A program made the translations under genes and the position numbers. The notes under the pieces were generated by a model, which made no database searches, was not told where the DNA came from, and saw only the letters and a program-made list of their open reading frames with translations. Below are positions 36,781-44,956 of a stretch of DNA of 64,000 nt, piece by piece. The DNA comes from Psychromonas sp. 14N.309.X.WAT.B.A12 (GTDB lineage: Bacteria; Pseudomonadota; Gammaproteobacteria; Enterobacterales; Psychromonadaceae), in contig NZ_JAPNXS010000005.1 of assembly GCF_030397575.1 (NCBI RefSeq), positions 124,001-188,000 on the forward strand. Reading direction: 5' to 3'. Every line of letters starts with the position of its first letter. The first letter of the stretch is position 1.

Positions 36781-37410
36781 ATGAGGAAAAGCAATAAAGG
36801 CAGAATAAGAGCCGAAAAGACACAAATAATATTACAAGCAGCTGAAACTGAATTTGTTAAACATGGTTACAAAGGTACGAGCATTCAGGCAATTTCAGAC
36901 GCAGCAGGATTGCCTAAAGCTAATCTATTATATTATTTCCCTAGCAAAGAAAAATTGTACGACGCACTACTAAAAAACATTATATCTATTTGGAACCAAG
37001 CCTTTACCGAGATTACCGAAGAAGATGATCCAGCCAAAACACTTGAGCAGTATATACACAGCAAAGTGGAACAAGCGATTCATTACCCTAATGCATCAAA
37101 AATATTTGCAGCTGAAATCATCCAAGGAGCTCCCAACCTAAACGAGTACCTACGTACAGAAACTCGCACTTGGTTAAAAGACAGCTGCAAAATAATAGAC
37201 AGCTGGATTGCACAGGGAAAGATGAAAAAAGTAGATCCTGAAAAGCTAATCTTTTTAATTTGGTCCAGCACACAACATTATGCCACTTACCAAGCTGAGT
37301 TATTGCTCATTACAGACAAACCAGAATATCTACAAAAAGATATTACCCAAATTAGTACATTTTTATGCGAGATGGTGCTATCGGGTTGTGGCCTAACAGC
37401 GAGTAAATAA
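36781..37410 (+). CDS. TetR-family regulator, RutR-like
   Basis: A 209-residue repressor with an N-terminal HTH (about 10-60, GTSIQAISDAAGLPKANLLYYFPSKEKLY) and a RutR/YcdC-type ligand domain with IFAAEIIQGAP and WSSTQHYATYQAE. RutR in E. coli senses uracil and controls pyrimidine and purine nitrogen genes. I start it at ATG 36781, which has AGGGA 6 bp upstream; the longer ORF from 36724 lacks one. The hpxO upstream box matches the RutR site, so hpxO is a probable target. Confidence 0.8.
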   Translation: MRKSNKGRIRAEKTQIILQAAETEFVKHGYKGTSIQAISDAAGLPKANLLYYFPSKEKLYDALLKNIISIWNQAFTEITEEDDPAKTLEQYIHSKVEQAIHYPNASKIFAAEIIQGAPNLNEYLRTETRTWLKDSCKIIDSWIAQGKMKKVDPEKLIFLIWSSTQHYATYQAELLLITDKPEYLQKDITQISTFLCEMVLSGCGLTASK

Positions 37411-37549
37411 ACAACAGTATGAAGTAGGCTCACTTGTAGAGAGCAAAACGATACAGCACCGTTATATACGTAATCACCTTGGGCAAGACTCTGAAAAAAT
37501 ATAAATAGTGAGAATAAAAAATAAGAGCCATTTTATAATAGGCAAAAAA

Positions 37550-37575
37550 AAACCCTCTAATCGCTTAGAGGGTTT
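37550..37575 (-). terminator. Intrinsic terminator of the OmpA-family gene
   Basis: An 11-bp stem, AAACCCTCTAA and TTAGAGGGTTT, with a 4-nt loop is followed on the minus strand by a run of eight or more T residues. This is a textbook rho-independent terminator 20 bp past the gene's stop. Confidence 0.9.
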
Positions 37576-37594
37576 AAATAGTTACTCAGTAAAA

Positions 37595-38659
37595 TTAACG
37601 TTCTACAGCAACTTTACGCGTTTCATTGATGTTGATTTCAATGCGACGGTTCATTTTATGTGCTTCAGCAGTGTTACTTGAATCGATCAAGTTTGTTTCA
37701 CCGTGACCAACAGGTGTTACACGTGAAGAATCAATACCGTATTCAGATGTTAATAAGTTAGCAACTGCAGCGGCACGTTTTTCAGATAACTGTTGGTTGT
37801 AGCTTGCTTTACCTAATACTGAAGTGTAACCATCAACTGTAATGTCTACGTGTGGGTACTGTTTAAGGAAAGCAGCAACGTCTGATAATTCAGAGTAGTA
37901 CTCTGGTTTTACAACAGCTTTGTTGTTATCAAAGTTAACAGCTAAACGGTAAGAAAGTCTTTCTTGCTCAAATACAGTACAACCTACTTCATCTACTTTA
38001 TCTGTAGTTGGTGTAGCAGGACATTGGTCAACACCATCAGCAACACCGTCTTTATCTGTATCAACAACTACTGGTGCAACATACGGTGCTGGCTCTGGTT
38101 TAACAGCCACTACTTTATCGTTAGTGCTGAAGAAGTAAACTAAACCAACTTGTGCAATTGCATCAGTTTGCTTATCTTCAAATTGGTAGTTTGCTTTACC
38201 TTCTAAGTAACCAGCGAACTGGTCAGTGAAGTATTGACGGTAACCTAGACCTGCATTAACAGCAGCTTCTGTGTCTGTATTAAAATCAAATGCGTTAACA
38301 CCACCAAGTACGTAAATGTTTTGCTCTGTTGGGAAGTACAATGCATCTAAGTTGTATTTGTTAATACCTTGAATGTTATCGCCTTCATGAAGTTCTGCAG
38401 CGAAACGAGTGTAAGATAAACGAAGCTCTACAGGTGCAGATAGACGGTAACCTAACTCAACACCAATACCACCTGAACGTGTAAATTGATTGTCTGAAGG
38501 GTCTAGACGGTCATTATCGGCTTTCATGTATGCACCATGAATACCACCGTAGTAATTACCTACTAAAGTGTCAGCGTCTGGTTGTTCTGCAGCATTAACA
38601 GCGTTGAATTGAGTAAGTAAAAGCGTGCTAACAAGAAGAGAGGTTTTATGTTTCATCAT
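37595..38659 (-). CDS. OprF-like OmpA-family outer membrane protein
   Basis: A 354-residue outer-membrane protein: signal peptide (to about residue 23, AVNA), N-terminal eight-strand beta-barrel (about 24-190), a calcium-binding thrombospondin type 3-like linker (DTDKDGVADGVDQCP...VDEVGC) and a C-terminal OmpA peptidoglycan-binding domain (about 240-350, FDNNKAVVKPEY, VDGYTSVLGKASYNQQLSEKRA). It links outer membrane and cell wall. GGA 7 bp upstream favours the ATG at 38659 over 38671. It is monocistronic. Confidence 0.88.
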   Translation of the reverse strand: MMKHKTSLLVSTLLLTQFNAVNAAEQPDADTLVGNYYGGIHGAYMKADNDRLDPSDNQFTRSGGIGVELGYRLSAPVELRLSYTRFAAELHEGDNIQGINKYNLDALYFPTEQNIYVLGGVNAFDFNTDTEAAVNAGLGYRQYFTDQFAGYLEGKANYQFEDKQTDAIAQVGLVYFFSTNDKVVAVKPEPAPYVAPVVVDTDKDGVADGVDQCPATPTTDKVDEVGCTVFEQERLSYRLAVNFDNNKAVVKPEYYSELSDVAAFLKQYPHVDITVDGYTSVLGKASYNQQLSEKRAAAVANLLTSEYGIDSSRVTPVGHGETNLIDSSNTAEAHKMNRRIEININETRKVAVER

Positions 38660-39292
38660 TTCTATATCCATTTGATTAGTTAATTGTCCGATAAAGCATT
38701 TAAATATTTAATTAAATGTGATTATAAGCACAACAAAAAAATAAAAAATTTAGCAAAAAATATCATGTTAAAAATTTGTTTGCAAATTAAATATCTGGGA
38801 AGGCTAAATAAATAACACTTCTCAAAGGTCCTTTAAAACTGTTCTATATACCCAGTTATTTTACAAGAGCAGGTAAAGAAATACTCCTTTATAAAATAAA
38901 AAATATATTAATAAAACAAACCAACAATAACCAATAAGAGGTAAAAATAGTTACTCGTTTTTGCCTTAAAATAGCATAACAAACAAAAACATAGCTCTCT
39001 GACCAAGCAGCGTTTCATAAGAACAATCTATTATAAAAGTAAAGTCTTTAAAGTCATAACACTTTATATAATATTTGAACTACTTTGAGCAGTATAAGCC
39101 GCCCCAAAAGAATACGTACCAACCATGTATTTAGATCACTATTATTTACACAATTAATATAAATATGATTTACTTCTATAATACATATCAAAACAATGGT
39201 TTATCATCATCGTTTGATATGTATATTCATAAACATATCAACAGCCCCTTTCATTTTTCAGACTGTTTTTGCATTTATACTCATCTAAATAA
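38660..39292. other. Long AT-rich intergenic region between OmpA and GNAT-nitrilase genes
   Basis: About 630 bp with no supported gene. It holds the OmpA gene's promoter and leader next to 38660 and a 12-bp-stem hairpin, ATACATATCAAA/TTTGATATGTAT (39181-39224), which may end the minus-strand nitrilase transcript. The rest is AT-rich and unremarkable. Confidence 0.55.
39181..39224 (-). terminator. Hairpin downstream of the GNAT-nitrilase gene
   Basis: A perfect 12-bp inverted repeat with a 20-nt loop lies about 70 bp after the gene's stop on the minus strand. There is no clear T-tract, so its role is uncertain. Confidence 0.4.
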
Positions 39293-40816
39293 TTAATATT
39301 TTTCTAATTTAAATAGGTCGGTACGCCTATCTTTCAAGTTTTTGACACTACCAAATTGATGGAGTTCCCTTAATAAATAAAGATCTACATCTGCAATTAA
39401 AATCATTTCTGTATTTGGCGTTGCTTCGGCCTTGATACCATTAGCAGGAAAAGCAAAGTCACAAGGCGTAAAGACAGCTGATTGGGCATACTGAATATCC
39501 ATATTATGAACTTTAGGTAAGTTCCCGACACCACCAGCAATAGCGACATAACATTCATTTTCAATAGCACGAGCTTGTGAGCAAGCTCTAACGCGAGAAT
39601 AACCATTTTGTGTATCAGTTAAAAAAGGCACAAACAGAATATCCATTCCTTCATCAGCTAAAATACGACTTAATTCAGGAAACTCTGAGTCATAACACAC
39701 TAATATACCAATTTTGCCACAGTCGGTATCAAAGGCTTTCAAGTGGTGCCCGCCTTCCATTCCCCACACTTTCGTTTCATCAGGAGTAACATGCAGTTTT
39801 TCGAAACGCTCTTTGGTGCCATCTCGACGACATAAATACCCAACATTATAAAGCCGATCATCTACTATCTCAGGCATACTGCCAGTGATAATATTAATAT
39901 TGTAGCTAATCGCTAAATCAGTAAATTTTTGTACAATAGTGTCTGTATATTTAGCTAACTCACGAATTGCTTGCGGTTCACTAATATGGTTATTCTCAGC
40001 CATTAACGGAGCATTAAAAAATTCAGGGAAAAGTGCAAAGTCAGAATGATAACTTGCAACGGCGTCAACAAAATATTCAGCTTGCTCCATTAATTCATCA
40101 AAATCTTTGTAAGGACGCATTTGCCATTGAATTAACCCAAGACGGACTAATTTTTTAGTTGGAATAGTTTGTTTATTCGGTTTTTCATAATAAATATTGC
40201 TCCACTTCAACAATACTGCGTAATCATTCGAGCCTTTATCACCTTCCAAGTAACCTTTAATAATTCTGGCAGGGTAAAAGTCATTAGATATCTGAAAATT
40301 TAATACAGGATCATGTATCTCTTTACGTTTTACTTTATCTATATATTCCTTTGGCGATATTTGCTCTGAATATTTATGATAATTAGGTATTCGACCACCA
40401 AAAGTAATGCCTTTCAGATTTGCTCTTTCACAGAGCTCTTTTCGATAATCATATAAACGTCTGCCGAGTCTCAATCCTCTAAACTCAGGTTTAATAAAAA
40501 CATCCACACCATATAAAGTATCACCATAACTGCGATGAGTATTGAAGGTATCGTTACCAGTGATTTCGTTATATGTATGGCTATCATCGAAAGCGGCATA
40601 ATCCACTTTAATAGACAGTGCACACCCAGCAATCTGTTCATTAACTTTAATAACCACTTGTCCTTCAGGAAACTTATCAATTAAAAATTTAATTTGATGC
40701 TCTTCTCGGTAGGGATCATCTAATGTGGTATAAGCCTCAATCATAATCTGTTTCAACTCTTGATAATCATCAAGGCTCAATAATGACAATTCAATATTTT
40801 CTATATTTTGCATGGT
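39293..40816 (-). CDS. Fusion of GNAT acetyltransferase and nitrilase-superfamily carbon-nitrogen hydrolase
   Basis: A 507-residue cytosolic protein. Residues about 5-190 form a GNAT domain (VFIKPEFRGLRLGRRLYDYRKELCE acetyl-CoA loop). Residues about 215-505 form a nitrilase-type amidohydrolase with the Glu-Lys-Cys triad in FPEFFNAP, RFEKLHVT and GILVCYDSEFPEL. It probably hydrolyses an amide and may bind or acetylate the product or substrate; the exact substrate is unknown. Start ATG 40816 follows AGGTC. It is divergent from the sigma-54-driven ABC transporter operon, and a sigma-54-like sequence faces it. Confidence 0.75.
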   Translation of the reverse strand, partial: TMQNIENIELSLLSLDDYQELKQIMIEAYTTLDDPYREEHQIKFLIDKFPEGQVVIKVNEQIAGCALSIKVDYAAFDDSHTYNEITGNDTFNTHRSYGDTLYGVDVFIKPEFRGLRLGRRLYDYRKELCERANLKGITFGGRIPNYHKYSEQISPKEYIDKVKRKEIHDPVLNFQISNDFYPARIIKGYLEGDKGSNDYAVLLKWSNIYYEKPNKQTIPTKKLVRLGLIQWQMRPYKDFDELMEQAEYFVDAVASYHSDFALFPEFFNAPLMAENNHISEPQAIRELAKYTDTIVQKFTDLAISYNINIITGSMPEIVDDRLYNVGYLCRRDGTKERFEKLHVTPDETKVWGMEGGHHLKAFDTDCGKIGILVCYDSEFPELSRILADEGMDILFVPFLTDTQNGYSRVRACSQARAIENECYVAIAGGVGNLPKVHNMDIQYAQSAVFTPCDFAFPANGIKAEATPNTEMILIADVDLYLLRELHQFGSVKNLKDRRTDLFKLEKY

Positions 40817-41004
40817 AAGACCTACTTGAATATAAATACTTGATTCGAATTTGCTCAACTAACATATACAGAGCATTTTTTGTAACCTAAATCGACTGAT
40901 AAACTTCAATATACTATTGAAATACATTAATAAAAACACCTTTATACACTCCATTGAAACTCAGCACTGACGTTTAAATAAACAAATAGAATTGCCCTCA
41001 AATA

Positions 41005-41021
41005 GTGCAACGATCGCACCA
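41005..41021. promoter_or_regulatory. Conserved inverted repeat upstream of ABC operon (enhancer site or divergent sigma-54 promoter)
   Basis: GTGCAACGATCGCACCA starts 110 bp upstream of the ABC operon's sigma-54 promoter. A 15/17 identical copy lies 111 bp upstream of the NCS2 permease promoter (60886). Read on the minus strand it is TGGTGCGATCGTTGCA, one step from the sigma-54 consensus, facing the GNAT-nitrilase gene. It may serve as activator site, divergent promoter or both. Confidence 0.5.
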
Positions 41022-41114
41022 GATTAATATAAATTGATAACAATATTTTTTATTTAACTCACGTAAAGAAACTAAGTTAATGTTTTAAAAGATCTTTTAA
41101 AAATACAAACTAAA

Positions 41115-41130
41115 TGGCACAATCGTTGCA
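41115..41130 (+). promoter_or_regulatory. Sigma-54 promoter of the amino acid-type ABC transporter operon
   Basis: TGGCACAATCGTTGCA matches the -24/-12 consensus TGGCACRNNNNTTGCW exactly. The start codon is 70 bp downstream. GAATAGTTTCAATCGTT (from 41141) begins at the predicted transcription start. Confidence 0.85.
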
Positions 41131-41184
41131 CAATTACACCGAATAGTTTCAATCGTTTCATTTTATAAAACATGGAGATAAAAG

Positions 41185-41976
41185 ATGAAATTTTTAAAGG
41201 TTCTATCAAGTGTGGTTTTATCAACAACGTTGCTTTTTTCTGCTCAATCAGTGCAAGCAGATAAATTAGCAGACATTAAACAAGCATCGGTGCTAAAAGT
41301 TGCAGTACCTCAAGACTTTCCGCCTTTTGGGTCTGTTGGAACGGATTTACAACCTCAAGGTTACGATATTGATATGGCCAAATATTTAGCCAAAGAACTG
41401 GGTGTTAAGTTAGAGCTCATTCCAGTAACTAGTGCAAACCGTATCCCTTATCTACAAACAGGCAAAGTAGATTTAGTTATCTCAAGCATGGGGAAAAACC
41501 CAGCTCGAGAAAAAGTAGTAGACTTTAGTGAAGCCTATGCACCATTTTTCCTAGGGGTATTTGGAACAGAGTCAGAAGATGTAACCGATGCTGCAGGTTT
41601 AGCGGATAAAACAGTGGGTGTAACACGCGGGTCTGTTGAAGATTTAGAATTAAGTAAACTAGTCCCTGATAGTACTACAATTAAACGTTTTGAAGATAAC
41701 AATAGTACATTATCAGCATTTTTATCTGGCCAAGTTAGCTTAATTGCCACGGGTAACTTAGTCGTGACTGAAATTGCAACTCGCTACCCAGATAAAGCGC
41801 CTGAGACTAAGTTCTTGCTTCATAACTCACCATGTTATGTAGGTGTAATGAAAGGTGAGAATGAGCTATTGACTGAAGTTAATCGATTAATTCAAGCCGC
41901 AAAACAAAATGATGTCTTAGAAGACTTATCGCAAAAGTGGTTAAAAGCACCTTTCCCTGCAGATTTAAAGTCATAG
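41185..41976 (+). CDS. Periplasmic polar amino acid-type ABC substrate-binding protein
   Basis: A 263-residue family 3 solute-binding protein with a Sec signal (to about residue 25, QSVQA). The mature protein begins with the usual pattern (VLKVAVPQDFPPFGSVG, then LQPQGYDIDMAKYLAKELGV and DLVISSMGKNPAREKVVDFSEAY) of amino-acid binders. The gene is first in an operon with two permeases and an ATPase under a sigma-54 promoter. Because it lies in a ureide region, the ligand may be an unusual nitrogen compound. Confidence 0.85.
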   Translation: MKFLKVLSSVVLSTTLLFSAQSVQADKLADIKQASVLKVAVPQDFPPFGSVGTDLQPQGYDIDMAKYLAKELGVKLELIPVTSANRIPYLQTGKVDLVISSMGKNPAREKVVDFSEAYAPFFLGVFGTESEDVTDAAGLADKTVGVTRGSVEDLELSKLVPDSTTIKRFEDNNSTLSAFLSGQVSLIATGNLVVTEIATRYPDKAPETKFLLHNSPCYVGVMKGENELLTEVNRLIQAAKQNDVLEDLSQKWLKAPFPADLKS

Positions 41977-41989
41977 GTTACACATAATT

Positions 41990-42658
41990 ATGAGCTACCA
42001 ACTTGATTTTCCAAGTTTAGTTCCTTTCCTGCCGCAATTTGCGGCAGGGTTATGGACAACAATAGAATTAACTGTGATTTCCACTTTAGGTGGATTGCTA
42101 CTCGGAACTGTATGTGCTCAAGGTCGTATCAGTAAAGATACTTGGTTAAGAACCATCTGTTCTTGTTATGTAGAGGTCATCCGAAATACCCCCTTTATCG
42201 TACAACTATTTTTTATCTTTTTTGGGCTACCCGCTTTAGGTTTTAAATTATCTGCTTGGGAAGCTGGCGTGATTGCCATGGTGATTAATCTAGGGGCTTA
42301 TAGTACAGAAATAATTAGAGCCGGTATTGATGCAGCTCCGAAAGGGCAATGGGAGGCAGGACAGACATTAGGATTAACTCGACGTCAGGTTTTTTGGCAT
42401 ATTATTTTACCGCCAGCTTATCAACGAGTTTACCCAGCAATTGCCAGTCAATGCATCATCGTTATGCTAGGTTCTTCGGTCGTATCTCAAATTTCCGTAG
42501 AAGAGTTAACCTTCTCAGCAAACTTTATCCAGTCTCGAACTTTTTTAAGCTTTGAGTCTTATATAGTGGCTGCATTAGTTTATCTATTACTAGCTATTTT
42601 AATGCGTCAAGCTTTTGCATTAGTAAAACGCTGTACTTTCAAAAACCCATCTTTATAG
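41990..42658 (+). CDS. Amino acid-type ABC transporter permease, first subunit
   Basis: A 222-residue HisM/GlnP-type membrane protein with about five helices. It has the N-terminal GLWTTIELTVISTLGGLLLGT segment, the VEVIRNTPFIVQLFFIFFGLP motif, and the EAA loop EAGQTLGLTRRQVFWHIILPPAYQRVYP that docks the ATPase. It forms a heterodimer with the next permease. It starts 13 bp after the binding-protein stop. Confidence 0.88.
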   Translation: MSYQLDFPSLVPFLPQFAAGLWTTIELTVISTLGGLLLGTVCAQGRISKDTWLRTICSCYVEVIRNTPFIVQLFFIFFGLPALGFKLSAWEAGVIAMVINLGAYSTEIIRAGIDAAPKGQWEAGQTLGLTRRQVFWHIILPPAYQRVYPAIASQCIIVMLGSSVVSQISVEELTFSANFIQSRTFLSFESYIVAALVYLLLAILMRQAFALVKRCTFKNPSL

Positions 42659-42670
42659 GAGGACTCTAAA

Positions 42671-43321
42671 ATGATGCAATTTACAGATTGGGATATTTTA
42701 AGAAACCTTCTTTTAGCTGCTCGTTGGACAATTTTATTGTCATTATTGGCTTTTATAGGTGGAGGTCTATTCGGCTTACTGTTAACAATATTACGAAGTA
42801 TGCGTAATACGCTTATTACCCGTTTAATCCAAGGTTACGTTGAAGTTTTTCAAGGTATACCTCTATTGATGCAATTATTTTTAACCTTCTTTGGATTCTC
42901 TTTAATTGGATTTGAAGTTGATGCTTGGACAGCTGCCGTAATTTCGCTGACGCTTTTTAGTAGTGCATTTTTCCATGACATTTGGCGAGGTTGTATCGAA
43001 GCTCTGCCAAAAGGTCAATGGGAAGCATGCCGTACATTAGGATTGAGCTACTTACAAACTATGCGTTATGTCATTGTTCCTCAAGCAATGCGTATGTCGA
43101 TAGCACCTACGGTTGGTTTTTCCGTACAAATTGTAAAAGGAACGGCCCTAGCCTCTGTCATTGGTTTTGTAGAGTTAACTAAAGCAGGCACTATGATCAA
43201 CAACGCTGTTTTTCAGCCATTTAAAGTCTTTGCTTTTGTGGCACTTTTATATTTTTTAATCTGTTTTCCACTGTCTTTATTAGCTCGTTATTTGGAGAAA
43301 AAAAATCATGTCGCTCGTTAG
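42671..43321 (+). CDS. Amino acid-type ABC transporter permease, second subunit
   Basis: A 216-residue HisQ/GlnP-type permease with about five helices, a paralogue of the preceding gene. Visible are VEVFQGIPLLMQLFLTFFG and the EAA loop EACRTLGLSYLQTMRYVIVPQAMRMSIAP. A TAGGAGGACTC site precedes the start; ATG 42671 or 42674 are both possible. Its end overlaps the ATPase gene by 14 bp, so their translation is coupled. Confidence 0.88.
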   Translation: MMQFTDWDILRNLLLAARWTILLSLLAFIGGGLFGLLLTILRSMRNTLITRLIQGYVEVFQGIPLLMQLFLTFFGFSLIGFEVDAWTAAVISLTLFSSAFFHDIWRGCIEALPKGQWEACRTLGLSYLQTMRYVIVPQAMRMSIAPTVGFSVQIVKGTALASVIGFVELTKAGTMINNAVFQPFKVFAFVALLYFLICFPLSLLARYLEKKNHVAR

Positions 43322-44036
43322 TCTAGATAAAGTTCATAAATATTATGGTGATAACCATGTTTTAAAAGGTGTAGACCTTAAAATAGAAGCGGGTGAAGTC
43401 GTCTCTATCATAGGAAGAAGTGGATCAGGTAAGAGCACCCTTCTTCGTTGTATGAATGGCTTAGAGCAATATCAAAAAGGTGGGGTAATCGTTGATAACC
43501 AATCTGTCGAAGATGATGAATATAAACTGCGCTTATTAAGCCGAAGTGTCGGAATGGTTTTTCAAAGCTTTAACCTATTTCCGCATATGACTGTTGGTCA
43601 AAATGTAATGCTTGCAACCAAGTTAGTATTAAAAAAATCTCCTTCAGAAAGTAAAAAGCTAGCTGAAGAGTTACTAGAAAAAGTCGGTTTATCAGATAAA
43701 TTCTCCGCTTACCCAGGTAACTTATCTGGTGGGCAACAGCAACGAGTAGCCATCGCGCGATCTTTAGCTATGTCTCCTAAAGTTTTATTATGTGATGAAA
43801 TTACATCTGCTTTAGATCCTGAATTGGTTGGAGAAGTATTAAAAGTATTGGAGCAATTAAAAGCAGAAGGTATGACACTCATTTTAGTCACACATGAAAT
43901 GAATTTTGCTCGTGATGTAGGCGATCGAGTCGTATTCATGAATCAAGGCAAAGTATGGGAAACAGGTGCCAGTGATGAAATTTTCGCAAACCCACAAACG
44001 GAAGAACTAAAAAGCTTTCTTGCAGCTGTAAGGTAA
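43308..44036 (+). CDS. Amino acid-type ABC transporter ATP-binding protein
   Basis: A 242-residue ATPase of the polar amino acid transporter group (GlnQ/HisP type). Walker A GRSGSGKST, Q-loop VFQSFNLFPHMT, signature LSGGQQQRVAIARSLA, and Walker B VLLCDEITSALDPELVGEVL with the usual H-switch THEMNFARDV are all present. It drives the permease pair encoded just upstream. The gene overlaps permease 2 and is 3 bp from the RpiR regulator. Confidence 0.9.
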   Translation: MSLVSLDKVHKYYGDNHVLKGVDLKIEAGEVVSIIGRSGSGKSTLLRCMNGLEQYQKGGVIVDNQSVEDDEYKLRLLSRSVGMVFQSFNLFPHMTVGQNVMLATKLVLKKSPSESKKLAEELLEKVGLSDKFSAYPGNLSGGQQQRVAIARSLAMSPKVLLCDEITSALDPELVGEVLKVLEQLKAEGMTLILVTHEMNFARDVGDRVVFMNQGKVWETGASDEIFANPQTEELKSFLAAVR

Positions 44037-44039
44037 TCA

Positions 44040-44858
44040 ATGACAAGTAATAGCCACTCTCTCACAGATCGTATTAATCGCCATTACGCGGAGTTAACAC
44101 CAAATAGTCGTCGTTTAGCCGATTATTTGTTACTTAATCCAGAAAAAGTATTGATCATGTCTACGAATGAGATAGCAGAATCTTGCGCGGTCTCAAAAAC
44201 CAGTGTTAGTCGTTTCATACGTCGCCTCGGTTATGCTGATCATTTGTCGTTACGTAATGAACTGTTAGAAGTACGAGAAAGTGGTGAGCCCGTTTTGACC
44301 GCAGTTCAAGAAGGCTGCGACTTTCATCAAGATATTCAAGGGTTACAACAATTAAAAAAGCAGTTAGAGAGTACTTCTTTACAACCTATTACCAAACAGC
44401 TGGCAAACGCACCACGCATCAAAATTATTGGTTATCGAAATAGCTATCCGTTAGCGATGCATTTTCGCCAACAACTAATGCAATGCAGAGGCCATGTAGA
44501 ACTGTTACCAGTCCCTGGGCAAACCATAGGTGAAGACTTAGCTTCTATTGATGAAGATGACTTTGTAGTGGTAATAGGTATCCGTCGCCGTGTAAAGAAA
44601 TTCGCTAAATTATTAGAACAATTGCAACACAATAAAGTATTACTGATCACTGATCAGTCAGGCCAAAAGTATGCCGGTAATGCAACGCATCTTTTAGTGT
44701 GCCACATGAATAATGAAACTCCCTTAGATAGCTATGCGGTTCCAAGCAGCTTAATCGCTCATCTAGTCAACAATACTTACCAACTTCTAAAAGGAAACGC
44801 TACTAAAGTAAGCAGTAAAATAAGTGCAAATTACTCCAAACTCGATGAATTAGAGTAA
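44040..44858 (+). CDS. RpiR/MurR-family transcriptional regulator (HTH-SIS)
   Basis: A 272-residue regulator with an N-terminal HTH (about 20-75, MSTNEIAESCAVSKTSVSRFIRRLGY) and a C-terminal SIS domain (about 105-245) containing IKIIGYRNSYPLAMHFRQQL and DFVVVIGIRRRVKKF. SIS domains usually bind phosphosugars, but RpiR members near purine or amino acid genes also exist. It follows the ABC ATPase by 3 bp, so it is part of the sigma-54 operon and could regulate that promoter or the downstream catabolic genes. Confidence 0.8.
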   Translation: MTSNSHSLTDRINRHYAELTPNSRRLADYLLLNPEKVLIMSTNEIAESCAVSKTSVSRFIRRLGYADHLSLRNELLEVRESGEPVLTAVQEGCDFHQDIQGLQQLKKQLESTSLQPITKQLANAPRIKIIGYRNSYPLAMHFRQQLMQCRGHVELLPVPGQTIGEDLASIDEDDFVVVIGIRRRVKKFAKLLEQLQHNKVLLITDQSGQKYAGNATHLLVCHMNNETPLDSYAVPSSLIAHLVNNTYQLLKGNATKVSSKISANYSKLDELE

Positions 44859-44956
44859 TGATACTAACGAGAGTAGATAAGAGGCTTCGCTACAAGTCCT
44901 TTCATCATAGTAGTTGGTGTTATTAACATGATAAAAACAAGGTCGTTAAAATTAAT

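Noticed and set aside
41005-41021. Canonical NtrC binding site
   Set aside because: The arms are GTGC-N7-GCAC, whereas NtrC sites have GCAC-N7-GTGC; only a half-site GCACCA matches, so I call it an activator site of unknown owner.
44900-44956. Sigma-54 promoter before the SBF-like transporter
   Set aside because: TTGGTGTTATTAACATG lacks the -12 GC at the required distance; the gene is more likely read through from the ABC operon.
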